Positions 34,898 through 42,386 of a DNA stretch of 64,000 bases are shown one piece after another. The notes under the pieces are model-generated. The model was not told where the DNA came from and did not search any database. It was given only the letters and a program-made list of their open reading frames with translations. The translations under genes were made by a program, and so were the position numbers. The stretch is from Halorubrum alkaliphilum (GTDB lineage Archaea; Halobacteriota; Halobacteria; Halobacteriales; Haloferacaceae). Positions within the stretch are counted from its first letter, which is position 1. Each line of letters starts with the position of its first letter. The stretch covers positions 28,333 to 92,332 of the forward strand of contig NZ_JAGGKQ010000008.1 of the NCBI RefSeq assembly GCF_017873815.1, read 5' to 3'.

Positions 34898-36313
34898 TCA
34901 CTTCCCGTCGTCTCGTCCCGTCTCGTCCGTGCCGGCCCCGTCGGTCCGCGTTTCGGTTTCGAGTTCGTCGAGGATCGGCCGGTACTTGAGCTGTATCTCG
35001 TCCCACTCCCGGTCGGGGTCCGAGTCGGCGACGATCCCCACGCCCGCGAACAGGGTTGCCCGCCGCCTGCTCGCGACCGCCGAGCGGATCGCGACCGCGA
35101 ACGCGCCGTTGCCGGCGGCGTCGATCCAGCCGACGGGCGCCGCGTACCAGCCGCGGTCGAACGGCTCCGTCTCGTGGATCGTTTCGAGCGCGCGCTCGGG
35201 CGGGAGTCCACCGACCGCCGGCGTCGGATGGAGCGCCTCGACCAGTTCGAGGACGTGTCTGTCCGCGTTCAGCTCCGCGGTGATCGGCGTATGGAGGTGT
35301 TGGACGGTGGCGAGCCGCCGGACGCGCCGTGCTCCTGCCGACACCGACGCCGCGTACGGCTCCAACTGCTCGCGAACCGTCTCGGCGACGAGCTCGTGTT
35401 CGTGGACGTTCTTCTCGTCGTCGAGCAGCTCCTCGGCGAGCCACTCGTCCTCCGCGGGCGTCTCGCCGCGTCCGGTCGTCCCCGCGAGCGCGTCCGTTTC
35501 GACGGTCCGCCCGCGCAACGAGACCAGCCGTTCCGGAGTCGCGCCGAAGAAGACGCTCGACCCGTCGTCGGGCTCGAAACAGTAGCGGTGACAGTCGGGG
35601 TACTTCGCCGCCAGCCGCTCTATCGTGGCCGCACGCGGGAAGTCGGCTTCGAGGTCGGCCTCCAGCGCCTGTGCCAACACCACCTTTCGCAAGTTGCCGC
35701 CGCGGATCCGGTCGATCGCCGCGGAGACGCTCCCGCGCCACGCCTCGCGGCTCGTGGTCCGACGTTGCTCGCGGATCCCCGGCCGTGACGGTCGTGACGG
35801 CTGTGGCGACCGATCCCCCTCCTCAGGACGGTCGTCTCCGAGTTCAGCGAGACGCTTCCGCTCTCGTTCGAGTCGGTCCTCGACGGTCACCGCCGACGCG
35901 TCGTCGCCGACGGCGGTCACCGTGAGCCACGAGCCGTTGTCCGCGACGGTGATCTGGACGCTCGGTAACACGAACCGCGCCTCGGGAAACGAGGACCACG
36001 GGTCGCCGGCACACGCCCCTTCATGAAAGGCGAACCCCCCGAACACGCGCGGGCGAGCGGCCTCGGTGCCGGCGTGGACGTCTCCGGAGGAGAACAGCTC
36101 CTCCGCCGCCGTGCGGATCGCGGCGAACCGATCGGGACCGCTCGCCGTCAGCGTCGCGGCCGACCCGCCGCCGATCACGAGGGCGTCGTCGGGGGCGCTC
36201 CACGTTGTCCGCGGCGACGGGAGCGCGTCGAACGCCGCCGCGAACGGCGGATCGTCGATCGCCGTCGTGCGGCTGACGAGCGTCGCGGACGACGTCGATC
36301 GCGCCGAGTCCAT
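34898..36313 (-). CDS. menF: Isochorismate synthase
   Basis: A 471-residue chorismate-binding enzyme that turns chorismate into isochorismate, the entry to menaquinone. The catalytic half has IRGGNLRKVVLAQALEADLE, FFGATPERLVSLRGRTVETDALAGTTGRG, VQHLHTPITAEL and LHPTPAVGGLPPERA, with the usual Mg-binding Glu residues. The N-terminal 200 residues are variable. ATG 36313 lies 28 nt after CCCTTAAGAGG. A C-terminal tail is rich in Thr/Asp. Anthranilate and salicylate synthases are relatives; context elsewhere (menA, menC, menE) supports MenF. menD and menB are not adjacent in this window. Confidence 0.9.
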   Translation of the reverse strand: MDSARSTSSATLVSRTTAIDDPPFAAAFDALPSPRTTWSAPDDALVIGGGSAATLTASGPDRFAAIRTAAEELFSSGDVHAGTEAARPRVFGGFAFHEGACAGDPWSSFPEARFVLPSVQITVADNGSWLTVTAVGDDASAVTVEDRLERERKRLAELGDDRPEEGDRSPQPSRPSRPGIREQRRTTSREAWRGSVSAAIDRIRGGNLRKVVLAQALEADLEADFPRAATIERLAAKYPDCHRYCFEPDDGSSVFFGATPERLVSLRGRTVETDALAGTTGRGETPAEDEWLAEELLDDEKNVHEHELVAETVREQLEPYAASVSAGARRVRRLATVQHLHTPITAELNADRHVLELVEALHPTPAVGGLPPERALETIHETEPFDRGWYAAPVGWIDAAGNGAFAVAIRSAVASRRRATLFAGVGIVADSDPDREWDEIQLKYRPILDELETETRTDGAGTDETGRDDGK

Positions 36314-36395
36314 TGAAAAGCGATCGGGCCCGGGGCCTCTTAAGGGTGTCAACTTCGCGGGCCGTTCGTCATGTCGGTTCCGGCCCGCCGCGTTC

Positions 36396-37073
36396 TCAGC
36401 TGTACCGCTCCTCGTTCCACGGGTTCGCCGTGTCGCTGTAGCCGCGTTTCTCCCAGTACCCCAGTTCGCGCTCCGTGAGGAACTCGACGCCGGAGACCCA
36501 CTTCGCGCCCTTATATGCGTACTTATGTGGAGTGACGACACGGATCGGGCCGCCGTGGTCAGCCGGGAGGTCGTCGCCGTCGTAGCCGTACGCGAACATG
36601 ACGCCGTCGTGGAGACAGTCCTCTAGGGGGAGGTTGGTGGTGTAGCCGTCGAGCGCGTGAAAGAGGACGTGTTCGGCGTTGTCGCGGACTGCCGCGCGCT
36701 CGACTATCTCCGCGAACTCGACGCCGGTGAACGCACAGTCGAGTTTGCTCCACCCGGTCACACAGTGGAAGTCCTGCCGCTGCGTGACCGAGGGAAGCGC
36801 GCGAACCTCCGCAAGCGAAAGCGAGAGCGGGTTCTCGACCGCTCCCCACGCCTCGAACCGCTCGTTGTCGGGGTCCCACGAGGGCGTTCCGCTCTTCGAG
36901 AGTACGGGGAATCGGTCGGTTTCTCGCTGTCCCGGGGGAAGGCGGTCGTCGCCGTACGCCTCGTAGAGATCGGTGAGGTCCTCGACGGCGGAGCCGTCAG
37001 CGCCGGTGGCGTCCTCGCCCGACTTCCCGCCGGTGGCGTCCTCGCCGACCGCGTCGGTTCCGGTCTCGGTCAT
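36396..37073 (-). CDS. Sulfite-oxidase-like molybdopterin protein (cytoplasmic type)
   Basis: A 225-residue protein of the YedY/MsrP-sulfite oxidase fold. FHCVTGWSKLDCAFTGVEF near residue 105 carries the Mo-ligand Cys; VRDNAEHVLFHALDGYTTNLPLEDCLHDGVMFAYGYDG and LPADHGGPIRVVTPHKYAYKGAKWV complete the cofactor domain. No signal peptide is visible. Residues 6-28 have a repeated EDATG-type segment (EDATGGKSGEDATGADG) from a DNA direct repeat. Electron partner and substrate are unknown. Confidence 0.87.
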   Translation of the reverse strand: MTETGTDAVGEDATGGKSGEDATGADGSAVEDLTDLYEAYGDDRLPPGQRETDRFPVLSKSGTPSWDPDNERFEAWGAVENPLSLSLAEVRALPSVTQRQDFHCVTGWSKLDCAFTGVEFAEIVERAAVRDNAEHVLFHALDGYTTNLPLEDCLHDGVMFAYGYDGDDLPADHGGPIRVVTPHKYAYKGAKWVSGVEFLTERELGYWEKRGYSDTANPWNEERYS

Positions 37074-37263
37074 ACGCTACGTTCGATCCGGAGGAACGTA
37101 TCCTTACCGTTCTCCGGTAGACCACCCGACGAGACGTTTAGAAACAAACAATCATGCGTGTTTATATAGAAGAATTATTTTTTGTATCGGCATTCTCAGT
37201 TCGCTTTTCGCTGATCTCCGACGCTACATTTATATGCGGCATCCGATTAGACCCGCACAGCAA

Positions 37264-37479
37264 ATGCCACGAGTGGAGATAACCGTACCGGAACACCTGG
37301 AAATGCAAATAACACAGATGGTAGAGAAGGGCGAGTTCCTCAATCGCGAGGAGGCGGTCGAGGAACTGCTTTCGACCGGAATCAAGGCATATAAAACGAG
37401 CGGACCGATGGACGACGAGGACTCCGGCGGATTCGAGGACGAGGGGATGATGGGCCACGAGGACGAGTACGTCTTTTAA
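37264..37479 (+). CDS. Ribbon-helix-helix-like small regulator
   Basis: A 71-residue protein with the RHH/CopG-like start PRVEITVPEHLEMQITQMVEKGEFLNREEAVEELLSTGIKAY, the pattern of strand, helix and helix that binds DNA as a dimer. The C-terminal 25 residues are acidic (DDEDSGGFEDEGMMGHEDEYVF). TTTATATG at 37228-37235 lies 29-36 nt upstream of ATG 37264. The 120 bp before it are unusually AT-rich for this genome. Regulated genes are unknown. Confidence 0.82.
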   Translation: MPRVEITVPEHLEMQITQMVEKGEFLNREEAVEELLSTGIKAYKTSGPMDDEDSGGFEDEGMMGHEDEYVF

Positions 37480-37601
37480 GTCGGCTTACGGGAACCCCTC
37501 GTCGGTTCGTGCCGGCGGCTCGCGTCCACCGCCGATAGCGATCGATCCGTGCGTGTCACCCTCAACAACGTTTAAACCGGCTAGGGCCCGTATTCACCGT
37601 T

Positions 37602-37880
37602 ATGCACAAGGACGAGCTACTCGAGCTACACGAACAGATGGTCACAATCATGGAGCACTTCCGGAGCCAGGAAACCGTCGACGGCTCGCTGTTTGATCCG
37701 TACGACGAACTCGACGTCGACCCCTCACACGTTCACAAATCCAAAAGCGAGCACAAACACGCCGTCTTCGTGCTCGGCAACGCCCTCGCAAACGCAATGA
37801 GCGAGGACGAGTTCTCTCCCGCCGGCCGCGTCGGCAAGCGGATGGAGGAGCTGGCGAAGGACGCCGAGAACAAGATCTGA
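37602..37880 (+). CDS. UPF0058 family protein
   Basis: A 92-residue protein matching UPF0058: MHKDELLELHEQMVTIMEHF ... YDELDVDPSHVHKSKSEHKHAVFVLGNALANAMSEDEFS. Histidine/aspartate clusters suggest metal binding. A GTTTAAAC TATA-type box (about 37571-37578) stands about 27 nt before ATG 37602. Role unknown. Confidence 0.88.
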   Translation: MHKDELLELHEQMVTIMEHFRSQETVDGSLFDPYDELDVDPSHVHKSKSEHKHAVFVLGNALANAMSEDEFSPAGRVGKRMEELAKDAENKI

Positions 37881-37930
37881 CGGGCTCCGCTGACCCGCGA
37901 ATTGATATGTGACCGGTCGCTGTGTACCGT

Positions 37931-39634
37931 ATGGTCGTCGGAGCGCTCTCGTCCGATACGGCCCATCTAGCGCTCGTCGGAGCGCTCGTGCTCGCCTCGG
38001 TCGCCGCTATTTATAAACTCGACCGCCCGTCCGGCTCGTGGGGGCGACGGCTCCGGTCGCGGTTCCTGTTCGGCGTCCCGTGGGGAACGCTCGTCGCCGT
38101 CGCGTTCGTCGTCGTCGTGTACCTCCTCGTTCAGGGCGGCCTCGAAAACCCCGATCGACCGGTCGTGATCCCGTTTCGCGCGTGGTCGTACTTCTATCCC
38201 GAGGGCGTCCTCTGGTCCGGGTTCGCCCATTCGAGCCGTAGTCACATCACCGGGAACCTCCTTTCGACGCTCGTCGCGGGCACGCTCGCGGAGTACGCCT
38301 ATGGCCACTATCCACGAACACGCGGCGAATCGTCGTTCCGATCGCTCCGAACGAACCCGTACGTCCGGGCGTTCCTCATCGTCCCTGGCGCGATTCTGAC
38401 GTTCGGTCTCGTCTCCTCGCTGTTCGCACTTGGCCCCGTGATCGGCTTTTCGGGCGTCGTCTTCGCGCTCTGGGGGTTCGCGCTCGTTCACTACCCGATC
38501 GGAACGATCGCCGCGCTGACGGGGTCGACGCTCGTGAGCGTCGTTCACTCGACGATCCGGAGCCCGATCGAGTTTGCGGAGGCGAGCGCTTCCTACGGCG
38601 CGCCGAGTTGGGCGAACATCGCCGTCCAAGGCCACGCCCTCGGGCTGCTCGCTGGGATCCTCGTCGCGGTGTTGCTCGTTCGTCGGCGGCGGACGGGCGA
38701 CGATACGACGCCACACACCACCGCCATCGTCGTCTTCGGCGCGGTGCTGCTGTTCGGCGCGTCACGTCGTCTCTGGGCCGTGTACTGGTATCTCGGGAAC
38801 GACCAGTACGAGCTGTACCGGGCGATCGGACTCGCGCTGCTCGTCCTCCTCGCACTGATCGTCGCGGCCGCGGTCGCGGGCCGCGAGGAGCCGTTCCGGC
38901 CGGCCGCCGCCGTCCCGGATCCCGAGACCCTCCGCGGGAGCGTCGCGTCGGCAACGCCAGCTGCGGTCGGTCTGTTGCTGCTGGTCTGTGCGCTGGCGGT
39001 CGTTGCCGGGCCGGGAGTTCTCCCCAACCTCGTCACGGTCGACGAGGGCGACGCACCCGGTGACCCGATCGAGGTCGAGGGGTATCAGGTGACCTATGCG
39101 GAGAACGTCGAGGACCGAATGGTGAGCGTCGTCGACGTGGAGGCGTTCGGCCGCTCCACATCGGTGCGGACCTCGGGGGTGATCGTGTCGAACCCGGACA
39201 GACAGATCTGGACCACGGCCGTCTCGCGCGGGAACCTCGCGTTCTGGGGCTATCGGAGCGTCGACGTGGGCGGAACGGGGTGGCGTGAGACCGTTCAGGT
39301 ACAGCGGAGCGGCTGGGTCGCTGCCGGCGGCGGACCGACCTACCGCGTCGACGGCGTCCACGACGGCACTCGGTCGACGCTGTTCGTGAGCGATCCGGTC
39401 GACGCCGAGCCGCGGCTCGACGGACGGACCGTCGCCGTCGCGGCCGTCGAGGGGGGCTTCGAGCTCCGTGTTGAGCACGACGGCAGCACGGAGACCGCGG
39501 CGATCCCCGGCTCTGACGAGTCGGTGACGCTGCAGGGAGTGGCGTTCGTCCGGGAGGACCGCCGGATCTACGCCGAGCGCGGCGACTCGCGGGTACGAGT
39601 CGCGAACCAAGAACGCTACGAGGGACGCCAGTAG
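37931..39634 (+). CDS. Rhomboid-family intramembrane serine protease with large C-terminal domain
   Basis: A 567-residue protein. The rhomboid core shows WSGFAHSSRSHITGNLLST in the second helix, the catalytic GFSGVVFALWGF (GxSG) and QGHALGLLAGILVAVLL with the partner His. Around 11 hydrophobic helices are visible in the first 380 residues. A further soluble domain (about 390-560, beta-rich, ending QERYEGRQ-like) would lie outside the cell. ATG 37931 is used; GTG 37922 is an in-frame alternative. The substrate is unknown. It ends 2 bp before the convergent methyltransferase gene. Confidence 0.85.
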   Translation: MVVGALSSDTAHLALVGALVLASVAAIYKLDRPSGSWGRRLRSRFLFGVPWGTLVAVAFVVVVYLLVQGGLENPDRPVVIPFRAWSYFYPEGVLWSGFAHSSRSHITGNLLSTLVAGTLAEYAYGHYPRTRGESSFRSLRTNPYVRAFLIVPGAILTFGLVSSLFALGPVIGFSGVVFALWGFALVHYPIGTIAALTGSTLVSVVHSTIRSPIEFAEASASYGAPSWANIAVQGHALGLLAGILVAVLLVRRRRTGDDTTPHTTAIVVFGAVLLFGASRRLWAVYWYLGNDQYELYRAIGLALLVLLALIVAAAVAGREEPFRPAAAVPDPETLRGSVASATPAAVGLLLLVCALAVVAGPGVLPNLVTVDEGDAPGDPIEVEGYQVTYAENVEDRMVSVVDVEAFGRSTSVRTSGVIVSNPDRQIWTTAVSRGNLAFWGYRSVDVGGTGWRETVQVQRSGWVAAGGGPTYRVDGVHDGTRSTLFVSDPVDAEPRLDGRTVAVAAVEGGFELRVEHDGSTETAAIPGSDESVTLQGVAFVREDRRIYAERGDSRVRVANQERYEGRQ

Positions 39635-39635
39635 G

Positions 39636-40259
39636 CTACGACCACTCGATCCTGTAGACCTCGACGTCGACGTCGCGGGAGTCGGCAGTGTGGTGGTCGA
39701 ACTGCGCATCGACGGCGAAGTCGGCCGCGAAGGCGTGCGTCACTGTCCCGCCGTTGTCGGCAGCGAACGACTCCACGAACTCCCGACTCCCGGCGTTGTG
39801 GACGGAGTAGGACACCGACGCGATCTCGCTCGCGGTCGCGAGGAAGGCGCGGTCGGCGTTTCGGTTGCCGTCCTGCGCGCCGAACGGGGGGTTCATCACG
39901 ACCGTGACCGGGTCCGGGAACGCCACCGGTGGACGGGTCGCGTCCCCCTGTATCCAGTGAATCGGCGCGCTCGCGGCGACGCGCCGCTCGTTCTCGGTCG
40001 CGGTTAGCACCGCGTCGCGGTCGAGTTCGAGTCCGACCACGCGAGCGGGGCCGCGGAGGGCGGCGGCGAGCGCGAACATCCCCGTTCCGGCACCCAGATC
40101 GAGGACGGTCCGTCCGTCGACGTCCCCGTGGAGATCCGCGAGATGAACGACGTGGGCCGCGAGATCCGGCGGCGTCGGGTACTGTTCGAGCGCCGCTTGC
40201 GGGTTCTCGAACCCGACGACGACGCCCAGCTTGGTCGCGAGCGAGCGCTTCGTCGCCAT
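39636..40259 (-). CDS. METTL5-like N6-adenine rRNA-type methyltransferase
   Basis: A 207-residue Rossmann methyltransferase. [22 protein letters not shown], the SAM site [19 protein letters not shown] and the catalytic [18 protein letters not shown] (NPPF) are typical of METTL5/HemK-like N6-adenine or glutamine methyltransferases. METTL5 uses TRM112 in eukaryotes; a Trm112-like gene occurs at 27.4 kb. ATG 40259 overlaps little with the next gene (stop at 40264), so the two are likely an operon. Confidence 0.87.
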   Translation of the reverse strand: MATKRSLATKLGVVVGFENPQAALEQYPTPPDLAAHVVHLADLHGDVDGRTVLDLGAGTGMFALAAALRGPARVVGLELDRDAVLTATENERRVAASAPIHWIQGDATRPPVAFPDPVTVVMNPPFGAQDGNRNADRAFLATASEIASVSYSVHNAGSREFVESFAADNGGTVTHAFAADFAVDAQFDHHTADSRDVDVEVYRIEWS

Positions 40260-40263
40260 CGCC

Positions 40264-40668
40264 TCAGGCGGCCGCGTCGTCGGTTCGGACGAGTTCGACG
40301 CCCTCGCGTCGGGCGCGCTCGGCGAGCGCGGCGAGCGTCGGTTCGACCGTCTCGGGGTCGGCGACCTCGCCGACGCTGATCTCGATACGGCCGGCTCCGA
40401 GGAAGGCGGCAGTGCGAACGAGCTCTCTGAGCCGATCGGCTTCCTCCTGGGTCGCGAGCGAGCAGTCGTCGGCGAAACAGGCGTCGACCGCCAGCGTCGC
40501 CGGATGATATCCCCGGGCGGCGAGACCGGACTTCAGGTCTCGGAGCCGTTCAGGAGCGGTGCTTTCGAGGTCGTCGGCGTCGATCACGATGGGGTCGATC
40601 TCCGCCGGACGACAGCCGTCCAGCGCCGCATCGATTCCAGCCGGCTTCGTCGTGCTCATACCAGTCAT
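40264..40668 (-). CDS. Small TIM-barrel-like hypothetical protein
   Basis: A 134-residue protein. The C-terminal half ([51 protein letters not shown]) resembles part of a sugar-phosphate isomerase-like TIM barrel, but the protein is too short for a full barrel. No catalytic residues can be assigned. Starts at ATG 40668 (MTGMSTT) or at ATG 40659 (MSTTKPAG). A TTTATAAAA box at 40690-40698 (minus strand) is about 25 nt upstream. It is likely co-transcribed with the METTL5-like gene. Confidence 0.72.
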   Translation of the reverse strand: MTGMSTTKPAGIDAALDGCRPAEIDPIVIDADDLESTAPERLRDLKSGLAARGYHPATLAVDACFADDCSLATQEEADRLRELVRTAAFLGAGRIEISVGEVADPETVEPTLAALAERARREGVELVRTDDAAA

Positions 40669-40702
40669 AGTTTAGGGTTATACAAAAGGTTTTATAAATG
40701 CT

Positions 40703-40716
40703 TGATAGTAATATCA
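40703..40716. promoter_or_regulatory. TGATA-GTAA-TATCA palindrome beside a TATA box
   Basis: A perfect 5+5 bp inverted repeat lies directly upstream of the TATA box (40690-40698, minus strand) that serves the 40264-40668 gene. It is in the divergent region between that gene and tfb. Position fits a regulator or BRE-flanking operator; the size is short and it may be chance. Confidence 0.3.
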
Positions 40717-40883
40717 TCTGACGGAACGAGTCCGGTCGATCTGCGGCAGTCGGCCGAGTCGATCCGGACCGAACCGCTCGCCATCACGATCCGCTCAAAG
40801 CCTGCTTCCAAGGGTATACAACGGTTTCACGCCGATCCGTCGGTTTCCTGTGTCCTATCCGAATTCGTACATTCACGCCAAGG

Positions 40884-40891
40884 TTTAAATA
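40884..40891 (+). promoter_or_regulatory. TATA box of the TFB gene
   Basis: TTTAAATA centred about 27 nt before ATG 40915, so the mRNA is probably leaderless. An in-frame ATG at 40897 lies only 6 nt past the box and would not be transcribed from it, which fixes the start at 40915. Confidence 0.6.
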
Positions 40892-40914
40892 CACCTATGA
40901 CCAGAAATCTTATA

Positions 40915-41868
40915 ATGGAACGTCCGAGCAGACAGCGTCAGCAGGAGCGAGACACTGAGCGGGAATCGGACGAGAACGCGGTCGAGTGTCCGGAGTGTGG
41001 GTCGGACGAGATAGTCACCGACGCGGATCAGGAACTGGTTTGTGAGGACTGTGGCCTCGTGTTGGACGAACGGACGATCGATCGCGGACCGGAGTGGCGC
41101 GCGTTCAACCACTCCGAGCGGCAGTCGAAGTCCCGCGTCGGCGCACCGATCACGGAGACGATGCACGACAAGGGGCTAACGACGACGATCGACTGGAAGG
41201 ACAAGGACGCTTACGGTCGGTCACTCTCCTCCGAGAAGCGCTCACAGATGCACCGGCTGCGCAAGTGGCAGGAGCGGATCCGGACGAAGGACGCGGGCGA
41301 GCGGAACCTCCAGTTCGCGCTCTCGGAGATCGACCGAATGGCGAGCGCGCTGGGCGTCCCCCGCTCGGTCCGCGAGGTCGCCTCCGTGATCTACCGACGC
41401 GCGCTCTCCGAGGACCTGATCCGCGGACGATCAATCGAGGGCGTCTCCACCGCCGCCCTGTACGCCGCCTGCCGACAGGAGGGAATCCCCCGATCGCTCG
41501 ACGAGGTCGCGGAGGTCTCACGGGTCCCGCAGAAGGAGATCGGTCGCACGTATCGCTACATCTCTCAGGAACTCGGCTTGGAGCTCAAGCCGGTCGATCC
41601 GAAACAGTTCGTTCCCAGGTTCGCCTCCTCCCTCGAATTGAGCGAGGAGGTTCAGTCGAAGGCGACCGAAATAATCGACGTCTCCGCCGAACAGGGACTG
41701 CTCTCGGGGAAGTCGCCGACGGGGTTCGCCGCCGCCGCGATCTACGCCGCCTCACTGCTCTGTAACGAGAAGAAGACCCAACGCGAGGTCGCCGATGTCG
41801 CACAGGTGACCGAAGTCACCATCCGCAACCGGTATCAGGAGCAGATCGAAGCGATGGGCTTTCGCTGA
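40915..41868 (+). CDS. tfb: Transcription initiation factor IIB (TFB)
   Basis: A 317-residue archaeal general transcription factor that binds the TBP-TATA complex and recruits RNA polymerase. The zinc ribbon is [25 protein letters not shown] (residues about 22-47). The B-finger/linker has [21 protein letters not shown], and two cyclin-like repeats follow, [22 protein letters not shown] and [21 protein letters not shown]. The recognition helix is [23 protein letters not shown]. Haloarchaea carry several tfb paralogues; which one this is cannot be told here. Confidence 0.95.
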   Translation: MERPSRQRQQERDTERESDENAVECPECGSDEIVTDADQELVCEDCGLVLDERTIDRGPEWRAFNHSERQSKSRVGAPITETMHDKGLTTTIDWKDKDAYGRSLSSEKRSQMHRLRKWQERIRTKDAGERNLQFALSEIDRMASALGVPRSVREVASVIYRRALSEDLIRGRSIEGVSTAALYAACRQEGIPRSLDEVAEVSRVPQKEIGRTYRYISQELGLELKPVDPKQFVPRFASSLELSEEVQSKATEIIDVSAEQGLLSGKSPTGFAAAAIYAASLLCNEKKTQREVADVAQVTEVTIRNRYQEQIEAMGFR

Positions 41869-41918
41869 CGTCGTCGGGATCGGGTTTTTAACCGATGCCG
41901 GGCGTATCGCCGATCGAT

Positions 41919-42353
41919 ATGTACGACGAGATCCTCGTTCCGACCGACGGGAGTCCCGCGTCGGACGCCGCGATCGAACACGCGATCGACCTCGCGGCGC
42001 AGTACGGTGCTCGTCTCCACGCACTCTACGTGGTCGACGGGGCGGCCTACTCGACGCTGGAAGCCGGCTCGGAGATCGTCGTCGAGGCGCTCCGGTCGGA
42101 GGGTGAAACGGCCACCCAGCGAGTCGCTGACGCGGCCGCGGACGCCGGGATCGACACTACCACGACGGTGACGACCGGGACCGCCTATCAGTCTATCCGC
42201 GACTACGTCGCCGAGAACGGGATCGACATGATCGTGATGGGCACACACGGTCGGAAGGGGCTCGACCGGTATCTGCTCGGAAGCGTCACCGAACGCGTCG
42301 TCAGAACCGCGGACGTCCCCGTACTCACCGTTCGCCAGCCGACGGATGAGTGA
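41919..42353 (+). CDS. Universal stress protein (UspA family)
   Basis: A 144-residue single UspA domain. Starts MYDEILVPTDGSPASDAAIEHA; the nucleotide-binding signature is GTHGRKGLDRYLLGSVTE with the G-2X-G-9X-G(S/T) spacing, followed by VVRTADVPVLTVR. It probably binds ATP and acts in stress responses. ATG 41919 is preferred over 41895 because the family begins at MYDEIL. TTTTTAACC at about 41885 lies about 30 nt upstream. Confidence 0.92.
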   Translation: MYDEILVPTDGSPASDAAIEHAIDLAAQYGARLHALYVVDGAAYSTLEAGSEIVVEALRSEGETATQRVADAAADAGIDTTTTVTTGTAYQSIRDYVAENGIDMIVMGTHGRKGLDRYLLGSVTERVVRTADVPVLTVRQPTDE

Positions 42354-42386
42354 CCATCGACCGTCGTCGGCGACGGGGGTGTAACC

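Noticed and set aside
37154..37282. 41-codon ORF (MRVYIEELFF...) in the AT-rich region before the RHH gene
   Set aside because: It overlaps the promoter and start of the real gene; hydrophobic composition reflects AT-rich DNA and no start signal supports it.
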